Shown: positions 8,610 through 15,162 of the stretch, one piece after another
How positions within the stretch are numbered: the stretch's first letter is position 1
How the letters are laid out: the number at the start of each line of letters is the position of its first letter
DNA from: CAZYZQ01 sp964652075
GTDB taxonomy: Bacteria; Bacillota; Clostridia; Oscillospirales; Oscillospiraceae
Reading direction: 5' to 3'
DNA length: 16,606 bases
Assembly: GCA_964652075.1 (NCBI GenBank)
Contig: CAZYZQ010000047.1
Coordinates: 1-16,606 of the forward strand
Notes under the pieces: model-generated
The model's database searches: none
Told to the model about the DNA's origin: nothing
What the model saw: the letters and a program-made list of their open reading frames with translations, nothing else
Made by a program: the position numbers and the translations under genes

Positions 8610-10217
8610 TTACTTACTGAGCGTCCATTCGTGGATGTTCAAAAGAGAGCCATACATGCTGGCCTGCGCGCCGGACAGGCGCTTTGAGACTGCGCCGAGC
8701 GGGCCCGCGACGTACAGGTTGATGACCGGCACGTCCTGCTGCACCTGCGCGTCAATCGCGGCGAGCTGCGCGGCGACCTGCTCCTGCGCGCCGTCGCCGT
8801 TCCAGATGGCGGTCAGCGCGCCGGAGATCTCCTCCGGATAGTAGTGGCACCAGCCCTCGAGTACCCACTGGATATCCCAGCTCGGGTCGGCGGGCGGGTA
8901 GGTGTACTGCACGCCGATGGCGCCGGCCTCGGCCGTGCCCGCCTTCGTCATCAGGGTGTCGAGATCGACGGTCGTGATCTTGACCTCCACGCCGATCTCC
9001 TTCCACGCGTTCTGCACAAGGGCGGCGGCGTTGGCGAGCGTCGGCTCGCCGGCGTTCAGATACAGCTCGATCGGCGCGCCATCCCAGCCGTCGGCCTTGG
9101 CCTCTTCGATCAGCGCCTTGGCGGCTTCGATATCGCACGCCGTCGGCGTCAGCCCGGAGGCATACGGGCCTGCGGGAACCGCGAAGCCGTCGCAAATATC
9201 GCCCGCGCCGGACAGCAGCCCGTCGATCAGCGCCTGCCGGTCAATCGCCAGCAGCATGGCGCGGCGGACGCGCGCGTCGGGAATCAGCTCGGTGTTGAGG
9301 AACAGCGACTCGACGGCGTAGGCGTCGCCGTAGGCGGCGTCGACGTTTTCGAGCGCCTGCACGGCCTTGTAGTCCGTCTCGGGGATCGAGCCGAGCAGCG
9401 GCGGAACGATGTCAATTTCGCCGCTCTTGAGGCCCGCGAGCAGCTCGGAGCCGGAGACAATGCGGATATTGACGTGCGAGATCTGCGGCGCGCCGCGCCA
9501 GTAGTTCTCGTTGGCCTCGTAGGTGATGTAGTGGTTCGCGTCGACGCTCGTCGCCTTGTACGGGCCGGAGACGACCGTGGGCGCGGAGAACCAGTCGTAG
9601 GTGGCCAGCTGATCCTCCGGCACATCCTGCAGAATGTGCTTCGGCAGCGGGAAGATGTACTGCGCGTAGCCGTTTAAGAAGGAGAGCATGTTCATTGGCT
9701 CTTTGAAGGTGAAGGTGACGGTCTTCTCGTCAACGACCTGCACGCCTTCAAAGTCCGTCGCGCCCTCGGGCAGGTAGCCCGTCTCGTCGTCGGTGCCGAC
9801 GAGGGCGTGGAGCATCATGTTCGGGTTGGCGATCACAGGGCTGGCCAGATGCATCATCGTCCATTTGACATCCTCCGCCGTGATCGGCTCGCCGTCGGAC
9901 CACTTGGCCTCGTCGCGGATGCGGACGGTGTAGGTCAGATGATCCTCGGTTTCAATCGTGCTGGCGAGCACCTTGTCGAACGATGCGTCCGCGTTCAGCG
10001 CGGCCAAGGGGGAGTAGAGCAGGGTAACAGCGTACAGATTGATCCACGTCGAGTCGATGAGCAGCGGGTTCAGCGACCCGAGCGCGCCCGTCGCGCCGAT
10101 GTTGACGACGTCCGCTTTGCCCGCCTTGTCGGCCTTCGGCGCGCAGGCGCAGAGCGAGAGCAGCATCGCGGCTGCAAGCAGAAGTGCGAGCGCGCGCGAA
10201 ATAGGATGTTTTTTCAA
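8610..10217 (-). CDS. Solute-binding lipoprotein of peptide-type ABC importer (family 5)
   Basis: Extracytoplasmic binding protein that captures the solute for the importer; 535 residues, the normal size. The signal peptide is KKHPISRALALLLAAAMLLS, with lipobox L-C-A-C and acylated Cys25. The body shows SBP_bac_5 features: GALGSLNPLL near the mature N-terminus, YSPLAAL, VRIRDEAKWSDGEPITAEDVKWT (about 95-117), YYWRG-like NENYWRGAP, and the RVRRAMLLAIDRQALIDGLLSG block. The frame opens from an ATG at 10265, but that codon sits in the loop of a leader hairpin. The TTG at 10217, 6 nt behind GGAGGAG and directly followed by the Lys-Lys of the signal peptide, is chosen. First gene of the operon. 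Ligand unknown: peptides, nickel chelates and glutathione are all used by this family. Confidence 0.92.
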   Translation of the reverse strand: MKKHPISRALALLLAAAMLLSLCACAPKADKAGKADVVNIGATGALGSLNPLLIDSTWINLYAVTLLYSPLAALNADASFDKVLASTIETEDHLTYTVRIRDEAKWSDGEPITAEDVKWTMMHLASPVIANPNMMLHALVGTDDETGYLPEGATDFEGVQVVDEKTVTFTFKEPMNMLSFLNGYAQYIFPLPKHILQDVPEDQLATYDWFSAPTVVSGPYKATSVDANHYITYEANENYWRGAPQISHVNIRIVSGSELLAGLKSGEIDIVPPLLGSIPETDYKAVQALENVDAAYGDAYAVESLFLNTELIPDARVRRAMLLAIDRQALIDGLLSGAGDICDGFAVPAGPYASGLTPTACDIEAAKALIEEAKADGWDGAPIELYLNAGEPTLANAAALVQNAWKEIGVEVKITTVDLDTLMTKAGTAEAGAIGVQYTYPPADPSWDIQWVLEGWCHYYPEEISGALTAIWNGDGAQEQVAAQLAAIDAQVQQDVPVINLYVAGPLGAVSKRLSGAQASMYGSLLNIHEWTLSK

Positions 10218-10247
10218 TGGGAGCTCCTCCAGAAAATCGATAAAATT

Positions 10248-10276
10248 CGGGTGCGCGGCATGCATCCGCGCACCCG
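10248..10276 (-). promoter_or_regulatory. Leader hairpin / palindrome at the transcript 5' end
   Basis: Perfect 11-bp inverted repeat (CGGGTGCGCGG at 10248-10258, complement at 10266-10276) around CATGCAT. The predicted transcription start of the promoter at 10283-10311 falls at or next to its outer end. It could be a 5' stabilising stem-loop, a repressor operator, or an attenuator, since AATTTTA follows on the minus strand. Confidence 0.6.
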
Positions 10277-10282
10277 TGCTTC

Positions 10283-10311
10283 ATTATACTGATTTTTCCA
10301 AACAGTGTCAA
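10283..10311 (-). promoter_or_regulatory. Consensus sigma-A promoter of the ABC importer operon
   Basis: Minus strand: TTGACA, exactly 17 bp, TATAAT. Both hexamers match the consensus at every position, so basal activity should be high unless repressed. It lies 66 bp upstream of the TTG start at 10217. Confidence 0.9.
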
Positions 10312-10336
10312 GGTGAAACTGTGTAGACCAAACCGA

Positions 10337-11458
10337 TCAGCGTTCCTGCGCGAAGAGCGCGGCAATCTTGTCCATGTACTGATCCGGATCGATGCCCTGC
10401 GGGCACATCTTGGAGCAGGCGTGGCAGTGCTTGCAGGCGTCGGCCTTGACGGGCAGGGCGTCGTACTTCTCCTTGACGCCGTTTTTCCACGCCGTCTCGT
10501 TATAAAGCTCGTAGATGCGCGGAATATCCAGCCCGAACGGGCAGGGCATACAGTAGCGGCACTTCGTGCAGGGCACGAGTGCCATGGAGCGGTAGACGCG
10601 CGCGGCCTGTTCGAGCTTTTCCACCTCGCGCTCGGAGAGCATTCCGACGGACGAGCGCGCGGCGTAGGTCAGGTTGTCCTCAACCTGCTGGAAGCTGCTC
10701 ATACCGGACAGCAGCAGGCTGACCTCCGGGCGGTTCCACAGCCAGTCGAGCGCCCATTCGACATGGCTCTTGCCCGCGGGCATCCGCTCAGCCACCTGCG
10801 GCGAGAGCGCGGCGAGCTTGCCGCCGAGCAGCGGCTCCATGATGACGACGCCGAGCCCCTTTGACGCGGCGTACTCGAGTCCTGCGACGCCCGCCTGATC
10901 GTTCACGCCGATGTAGTTGAGCATGATCTGGCAGAACTCCCACCCGTCAAAGCTGTCCACGATGAACTTGAACGCGTCGAGGCTGTCGTGGAACGAGAAG
11001 CCGATGTGGCGCACCTTGCCGCTCGCCTTTGCGGCCAGCAGGCGGTCTGGGATGCCCAGTTCGAGGAACTTTTTCCACGTCTCGCCGTTCAGCGCGTGCT
11101 GAAGGTAGAAGTCGATGTGGTCGGTTTGCAGCTTCTCAAGCTGCTCGTCGAGCTTCGCATCAAAGTCCTCAGCGGTTTTGATGAACCAGCTCGGCGACTT
11201 CGTGGCGAGGTACACGCGCTCGCGGTAGCCATCCTGCAGGGCCTTGCCGACAACGATCTCGCTCATGCCGTCGTGGTAGGGGTAGGCGGTGTCGATGTAG
11301 TTGATGCCCGCGTCGATGCCGGTGCGGAGCATCCGGATGGCCTCCGGCTCGTCGATGACGGCCTTGCCGTCCGGGCCGGGCACGGTGGGAAAGCGCATAC
11401 AGCCGAAGCCGAGCGCCGAAACCTCAATGCCGAGGTTGCCAAATTTGCGGTATTGCAT
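10337..11458 (-). CDS. Aldo/keto reductase with two C-terminal 4Fe-4S motifs
   Basis: NAD(P)H-type oxidoreductase, 373 residues, cytoplasmic. An AKR barrel (1 to about 280) is followed by a ferredoxin-like tail. The catalytic set is visible: Asp56 and Tyr61 (YIDTAYPY), Lys in ATKSP (about 86) and His in YLQHAL (about 119). The tail holds two clusters of cysteines, CTKCRYCMPCP and CKHCHACSKMCP, each fitting a 4Fe-4S site. This architecture is common in anaerobic Firmicutes, and its physiological substrates are mostly unknown. The open frame extends 11 codons upstream, but ATG at 11458 behind AAAGGAGGCG is the right start. It is monocistronic, divergent from the MATE gene, with its own promoter. 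Confidence 0.93.
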   Translation of the reverse strand: MQYRKFGNLGIEVSALGFGCMRFPTVPGPDGKAVIDEPEAIRMLRTGIDAGINYIDTAYPYHDGMSEIVVGKALQDGYRERVYLATKSPSWFIKTAEDFDAKLDEQLEKLQTDHIDFYLQHALNGETWKKFLELGIPDRLLAAKASGKVRHIGFSFHDSLDAFKFIVDSFDGWEFCQIMLNYIGVNDQAGVAGLEYAASKGLGVVIMEPLLGGKLAALSPQVAERMPAGKSHVEWALDWLWNRPEVSLLLSGMSSFQQVEDNLTYAARSSVGMLSEREVEKLEQAARVYRSMALVPCTKCRYCMPCPFGLDIPRIYELYNETAWKNGVKEKYDALPVKADACKHCHACSKMCPQGIDPDQYMDKIAALFAQER

Positions 11459-11500
11459 GGGAACGCCTCCTTTGTTATTGCTTAAAATCATCCTGTTGCC

Positions 11501-11529
11501 ATTATAACAAACATGCGCGGAAATTGCAA
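11501..11529 (-). promoter_or_regulatory. Promoter of the aldo/keto reductase gene
   Basis: Minus strand: TTGCAA, 17 bp, TATAAT, with TG one base before the -10 (extended -10). The -10 is perfect, the -35 4/6. The -35 is part of the 17-bp palindrome at 11524-11540. Confidence 0.75.
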
Positions 11530-11540
11530 TTGCATTGCAA
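11524..11540. promoter_or_regulatory. Operator-like 17-bp palindrome between divergent genes
   Basis: TTGCAAT-TGC-ATTGCAA: perfect 7-bp arms around 3 bp. It covers the -35 of the aldo/keto reductase promoter and lies upstream of the candidate MATE promoter, a place where a MarR- or TetR-like regulator could control both. The regulator is not in this window. Confidence 0.5.
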
Positions 11541-11575
11541 AAAAAATACTTTCTGTTCGGGAAGAAAGACGGCGC

Positions 11576-11604
11576 TTGCTTTTTTCGGAAAGATGTGCTA
11601 CCCT
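11576..11604 (+). promoter_or_regulatory. Candidate promoter of the MATE gene
   Basis: TTGCTT, 17 bp, TACCCT, with TGC before the -10 (extended -10). Both hexamers are 4/6. It would give a leader of about 100 nt, in which I see small possible stems but no riboswitch I can name. Confidence 0.4.
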
Positions 11605-11710
11605 AATATCACCACATCGGAGGGTCGGAGGCGGCTGGATAAGATGGTGGGCGTTGCGCCTGCTGTCTGTCCGGCTTTTTTTCGGCCCTTGCGAAGAAAG
11701 AGGGAAGAAT

Positions 11711-13060
11711 ATGGAAGAAAATCGGCTGATTTCCGGCAGAGTCATGCCGACGCTCGTGCGGTTTGCACTGCCGTTTCTGGCGGCGAATATTTTGCAGACG
11801 CTCTACGGCACGGTGGACGTGTTCGTCATCGGCAAGTTCGGCTCGACGGCGGGCGTCTCGGCCGTCAGCTGCGGCGCGCAGCTGATGAGCACGCTGACCA
11901 TGCTGCTGCTCGGCTTCACGAACGCGGCGTCCGTGCTGATCGGGCAGTATATCGGCGCGGAGCAGCGCAAGAACGTGGCGCGTGTCGTGGGCACGGGCGT
12001 GTGGTGCTTTCTCGGCGTCGCGGTGCTGTTCGGCGCGCTGATGCTCGGGCTGCACCCGATGTTCCTGCGCCTGATCAACATCCCGCCGGAGGCCATGGCC
12101 GAGGCGCGGCAATACGTCTTCATCTGCGCGTGCGGTATTCCGCTGATCGCGGGCTATAACGCGGTCTGCGCAATTCTGCGCGGCCTCGGCGACAGCCGCA
12201 GCCCGCTGCTGTTCGTCGGCGTTGCGTGCGTTGTGAACATCATCGGCGACGTGGTGCTGACCGGCCTGTGCGGCCTCGGCGCGCGCGGCGTGGCCATTGC
12301 GACGGTCACGGCGCAGGGCGTGAGCTTCGCATTTGCACTGCTGTTTCTGATGCGGCGTGGGCTGGGGATTCCGTTCTCGCGCGCGGATCTGCGGCCGGAC
12401 GGCACAATGCTCGGCCGGATTGTGAAAATCGGCTTCCCGCTTGCGATCCAGTCGTCGCTCGTCAATCTGTCGTTTTTGCTCATCACGGCGATCATCAACA
12501 AGATGGGCGTCACGGCGAGCGCCGCGATGGGCATCGGCGACAAGCTGATCGGCTTCGCATTCCTGCCGAACACGTCGTTCGCGGCGGCAATTCAGGTCAT
12601 GGTCGCGCAGAACATGGGCGCGGGCAAGCCCGACCGGGCGCTGCGCTGTACCTTCTCCGGCATCGCCATCGCGGCGAGCTGGGGCACGCTCTTCTGCCTT
12701 GTCAGCCAGATCTGGCCGACGCTGCTGCCCAGCATCTTCACGGGCGATCAGACCGTGCAGGCGCTGACGGGGCTTTATAACCGCGCCTACTCGATCGACG
12801 CGATTTTGACGGCGTTTATGTTCTGCCTCGACGGCCTGTTTGCGGGCTGCGGGCACACGACCTTTACGATGGCGCAGAACCTGATTTCAACCTTCGGCGT
12901 CCGCGTGCCTATGACATGGGCCGTGAGCCGGTTTATCGCGAACGCGAACCTGTTCCAGCTCGGCCTTGCCGGCCCGGTGACGACGCTGGTGTCCGTCCTG
13001 ATCTACGCCGTGTATCTGAAAACCGGCCGCTGGAAGAAGCTGGCTGTCAAGAGTACTTAA
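11711..13060 (+). CDS. MATE-family multidrug/cation efflux transporter
   Basis: Cytoplasmic-membrane antiporter, 449 residues, the normal family length, with about 12 hydrophobic segments in two related halves. Typical MATE features: the N-terminal LVRFALPFLAANILQTLYGTVDVFVIGKF, then GFTNAASVLIGQYIGA in the first half, a central ILRGLGDSRSPL, and in the second half IQVMVAQNMGAGKPDRA. This pattern is closest to the DinF-like branch. Substrates of such proteins are organic cations, drugs or metabolites driven by Na+ or H+; the exact one is unknown. The frame is open from 11513, but ATG at 11711 behind AGGGAAG is the only start that gives the standard N-terminus. The stop codon merges into a long palindrome (13060-13101). 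Confidence 0.92.
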   Translation: MEENRLISGRVMPTLVRFALPFLAANILQTLYGTVDVFVIGKFGSTAGVSAVSCGAQLMSTLTMLLLGFTNAASVLIGQYIGAEQRKNVARVVGTGVWCFLGVAVLFGALMLGLHPMFLRLINIPPEAMAEARQYVFICACGIPLIAGYNAVCAILRGLGDSRSPLLFVGVACVVNIIGDVVLTGLCGLGARGVAIATVTAQGVSFAFALLFLMRRGLGIPFSRADLRPDGTMLGRIVKIGFPLAIQSSLVNLSFLLITAIINKMGVTASAAMGIGDKLIGFAFLPNTSFAAAIQVMVAQNMGAGKPDRALRCTFSGIAIAASWGTLFCLVSQIWPTLLPSIFTGDQTVQALTGLYNRAYSIDAILTAFMFCLDGLFAGCGHTTFTMAQNLISTFGVRVPMTWAVSRFIANANLFQLGLAGPVTTLVSVLIYAVYLKTGRWKKLAVKST

Positions 13061-13101
13061 AGAAGCGCCGCGCCGGAGCACGCTCCGGCGCGGCGCTTCT
13101 T
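13060..13101 (+). terminator. Very long GC-rich palindrome, likely terminator of MATE gene
   Basis: Perfect 20-bp arms (13060-13079 and 13082-13101) with only AC in the centre. The 5' arm begins on the last base of the MATE stop codon. The T-rich tail is weak (TTCTTCGT), so efficiency as an intrinsic terminator is uncertain; it may act mainly as a 3' mRNA-end stabiliser. Confidence 0.65.
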
Positions 13102-13143
13102 CGTAAACTTACAGGTTAATATGGCGCGAACAATTTATCCACC

Positions 13144-13172
13144 TTGTGGGAAGTGAAAATGCGTGCTAAAAT
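13144..13172 (+). promoter_or_regulatory. Candidate promoter of the alpha/beta enzyme unit
   Basis: TTGTGG, 17 bp, TAAAAT with TGC before it (extended -10). The -10 is 5/6, the -35 weak, so an activator is possible. It is about 47 bp before the ATG at 13219. Confidence 0.5.
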
Positions 13173-13218
13173 AAACGCAGAGATGCGAACCAAAACGAAA
13201 TCAAGGAGGAGAACCGAC

Positions 13219-14115
13219 ATGGCAGAATGCAAAAAGGGCACGCCGAAGCGCGGTGTATCGGTCTATAGCTATTCCGGCGTTTTGAACGTGTCCATGACGA
13301 TGGACGACGTGTTCAAGGATATGTACGACATGGGCGCGACATGCTTTGAATTCCTGACCAGCCACATCGAGAACTATCCGAACCCCTCGACCCAGTGGAT
13401 CGATCACTTCTTCGCGCTGTGCGAGAAGTACCATATGCAGCCCGCTGAAATGGGCCACTGGGCCGAGACGCACCTGCACCGCGGCCCGCGCATGACCGAC
13501 GAGGAGATCCTCGCAAACCTTGTCCGCGACTTCAAGCTCGCAAACCTGCTGGGCTTCCATTCGCTGCGCACGAAGATCACCTGCATCAACGAGTACTGCG
13601 ACCCGGAGCCGGAGTGGGAGCACATCATGGAGCTGGCCCTGCCGTACGCCGAGAAGTACGACGTCGCGATGCTCAGCGAGTGCCACGCGCCGACGGCGCT
13701 GACGCGGCAGCACATTCAGGACTACTGCGCCTTTGCCGACCGGCACAACACGAAGCATTTCGGCATCAACATCGATTTCGGCACGTTCCAGAACAACTGG
13801 CCGGCAGATATGTATGACCCCGAGCGGGTGAAAAATACCGCGCGCTTTAACTACGGCGTGCCGTGCAGCAAGCCGGAGGACATGATTCCGATCCTGCCGT
13901 ACTCCAAGACCTGCCACGCGAAGTTCAACTACGTCAACGAGGACTTCGAGGAGGTCACGATCCCCTATAAAGAGATTCTGGAGATCATGGTCGAGCAGGG
14001 CTGGAGCGGCAATCTCGTCTCCGAGTACGAAGGCCCCGGCCGCGAGGACGGCGAGTTCGTCAGCGACCAGCTGCGCCGCCACCACATCCTGATGAACCGG
14101 ATTCTGGGTTACTGA
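13219..14115 (+). CDS. Sugar-phosphate-isomerase-like TIM barrel; probable C-glycoside deglycosidase alpha subunit
   Basis: 298-residue xylose-isomerase-like (AP_endonuc_2) barrel, cytoplasmic. Likely divalent-metal ligands are Glu154 (SECHAP), Asp186 (NIDFGTF), His233 (CHAKF) and Glu269 or Glu271 (SEYEG), the Glu-Asp-His-Glu pattern of this superfamily. His156, two residues after Glu154, is a candidate general base. Alone it would be annotated only as a sugar phosphate isomerase/epimerase. The tightly linked DUF6379-like gene 13 nt downstream makes it a homologue of the alpha subunits of C-glycoside deglycosidases (DfgA/B, CarB/C, DgpB/C type), which cleave the C-C bond of a 3-oxo-C-glycoside through a Mn-assisted elimination. 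ATG at 13219 behind AAGGAGGAGA is chosen; the frame extends 25 codons upstream but without a ribosome site. True substrate unknown. Confidence 0.82.
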   Translation: MAECKKGTPKRGVSVYSYSGVLNVSMTMDDVFKDMYDMGATCFEFLTSHIENYPNPSTQWIDHFFALCEKYHMQPAEMGHWAETHLHRGPRMTDEEILANLVRDFKLANLLGFHSLRTKITCINEYCDPEPEWEHIMELALPYAEKYDVAMLSECHAPTALTRQHIQDYCAFADRHNTKHFGINIDFGTFQNNWPADMYDPERVKNTARFNYGVPCSKPEDMIPILPYSKTCHAKFNYVNEDFEEVTIPYKEILEIMVEQGWSGNLVSEYEGPGREDGEFVSDQLRRHHILMNRILGY

Positions 14116-14128
14116 GGAGGGAACGAAC

Positions 14129-14590
14129 ATGGTTGAAAAGTATTACATCCAGCAGCGCGGCTTCCACAACCTCTACAATGACGACGGCACGATCTGGGGC
14201 TTCCAGTTCTGTATGCGCACGAAGTATTACAAGGGGCTGTGGCTGAGCCAGTTCCGCACGGGCCGGTGCATTGTCGACGGCGTCGTGTACCCGAAGGAGA
14301 GCCTGATCTGGAACATCCAGGGCATCGACTACACCTGCGAGGAGATGTACGACCGGATGGACCAGTACTGGCAGTTCGGCGACATCGCCACCGTCAAGGT
14401 TCCGAAGCCGGGCGGCCTGAGTCAGGGCTACCACACGGTCGAGCAGGAGTTCGGCTGGGTCAACAACTACAACTGCCCGAACGAGGCCGAGTACGACGGC
14501 TCCGGGCTCGGCCTGATGGGCCCCTATGGCCCGGTGCTCCGCATGGGCGGCGAGCACGCGACCGAGCGGAGGATCCTGCTTGTCTGGTAA
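14129..14590 (+). CDS. DUF6379-like protein; probable C-glycoside deglycosidase beta subunit
   Basis: Small 153-residue beta-rich protein without signal peptide or membrane segment. The pattern W-GFQF (23-27), R30, YYKG (33-36), WLS (38-40), VDG, then VPKPGGLSQGYHTV (about 91-104) and a final strand ending ERRILLVW matches the DUF6379 / CGD-beta family as I know it. In characterised pairs the beta subunit packs on the alpha barrel and shapes the glycoside site; it has no known activity alone. The ribosome site GAGGAGGGAAC overlaps the alpha stop codon, so translation is coupled. A strong terminator follows at 14614-14646, so the operon is just these two genes. Family assignment is from memory of the motif pattern and genomic pairing. 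Confidence 0.75.
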   Translation: MVEKYYIQQRGFHNLYNDDGTIWGFQFCMRTKYYKGLWLSQFRTGRCIVDGVVYPKESLIWNIQGIDYTCEEMYDRMDQYWQFGDIATVKVPKPGGLSQGYHTVEQEFGWVNNYNCPNEAEYDGSGLGLMGPYGPVLRMGGEHATERRILLVW

Positions 14591-14613
14591 AAGGCGCTTT
14601 TCAAATACGGCTT

Positions 14614-14646
14614 GGGGTCAGGCGGCTGCGCCTGGCCCCGTTTTTT
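14614..14646 (+). terminator. Intrinsic terminator after the alpha/beta unit
   Basis: 11-bp stem (GGGGTCAGGCG at 14614-14624 with 14629-14639, one G-U pair), GCTG loop, then G and six T. Confidence 0.9.
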
Positions 14647-14705
14647 ATCAGGGCGACGGCGCGCGGGCGGGATTTCCCCCTGACCGGAAACTGCTATCTT
14701 TCCTC

Positions 14706-14734
14706 TTGACAAATTGTGTCTATGGTTGTAGACT
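14706..14734 (+). promoter_or_regulatory. Promoter of the BlaI-M56 operon
   Basis: TTGACA, 17 bp, TAGACT. The -35 is perfect, the -10 4/6. The spacer and -10 are covered by an operator-like palindrome, as expected for an autorepressed gene. Confidence 0.7.
14718..14733. promoter_or_regulatory. Probable BlaI-type operator 1
   Basis: GTCTA-N6-TAGAC, overlapping the promoter spacer and -10. It shares 11 of 16 positions with operator 2 and the TGTAG core typical of BlaI/MecI sites. Confidence 0.6.
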
Positions 14735-14743
14735 ATGATTACA

Positions 14744-14759
14744 GACTACGAATGTAGTC
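14744..14759. promoter_or_regulatory. Probable BlaI-type operator 2
   Basis: GACTAC-GAAT-GTAGTC, perfect 6-bp arms, just downstream of the predicted transcription start and just before the AAGGAGG site. Its centre is 26 bp from that of operator 1, so two dimers could bind on roughly the same DNA face. Confidence 0.7.
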
Positions 14760-14778
14760 GATAAGGAGGTGCGGATGG

Positions 14779-15162
14779 ATGGAGAAAACGCGGATTTCGG
14801 AGGCCGAGCTGGAAGTGATGCAGGCGCTCTGGCGCGCCGAAGGCCCGCTGACGGCGGCGCAGGTGCGCGCGGCGCTGCAGAACGGCTGGGAGCGCACGAC
14901 TGTTGCGACGCTTCTTTCGCGCCTGCGCGAGAAGGGCGCGGTCACGGCCACGCCCGCCGGGCGCGGGCAGGTCTATGCGGCGGCGATCTCGCGCGAGGAG
15001 TACGGCGCGGGGCAGGGAAAGAGCCTTTTGCGCACACTCTACGGCGGCAGTGTGAAGAATTTTGTCGCGGCGATGTACGACGGCGGCGCGGTGGACGCGC
15101 AGGAGCTGGAGGCGCTGCGCGCGCTGATCGACGGCTGGGAGGAGGCGAAGCACGATGATTGA
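14779..15162 (+). CDS. BlaI/MecI/CopY-family transcriptional repressor
   Basis: 127-residue winged-helix repressor. The N-terminal domain (about 1-75) has SEAELEVMQALW, LTAAQV and TTVATLLSRLREKGAV, diagnostic of the family; the C-terminal half (about 80-125) is the dimerisation helix region. An Asn94-Phe95 pair (SVKNFVAAM) lies near where BlaI and MecI are cut (Asn-Phe) during induction, so cleavage-mediated release is plausible. It should bind the two palindromes in its own promoter. The start follows AAGGAGG by 9 nt; a nearby ATG at 14775 is out of frame. Its 3' end overlaps the M56 gene by 8 nt, the usual pairing with its sensor. Confidence 0.93.
   Translation: MEKTRISEAELEVMQALWRAEGPLTAAQVRAALQNGWERTTVATLLSRLREKGAVTATPAGRGQVYAAAISREEYGAGQGKSLLRTLYGGSVKNFVAAMYDGGAVDAQELEALRALIDGWEEAKHDD

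Noticed and set aside
10218..10265. Start of the binding protein at ATG 10265
   Set aside because: It would put 16 residues before the signal peptide, lies in the hairpin loop and has no ribosome site.
11581..11710. Possible riboswitch in the MATE leader
   Set aside because: MATE genes can follow riboswitches, but I could not match the conserved cores of guanidine, TPP, ZTP or THF classes, and only short stems are seen. A covariance-model search would settle it.
11513..11710. 66-residue N-terminal extension of the MATE protein
   Set aside because: The frame is open, but the extension is Arg/Cys-rich, covers the promoter region and lacks a ribosome site; ATG at 11711 gives the family's normal N-terminus.
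13144..13218. 25-residue N-terminal extension of the alpha subunit
   Set aside because: It begins on the TTG of the candidate promoter -35, is Lys/Arg-rich and has no ribosome site; AAGGAGGAGA precedes ATG 13219.
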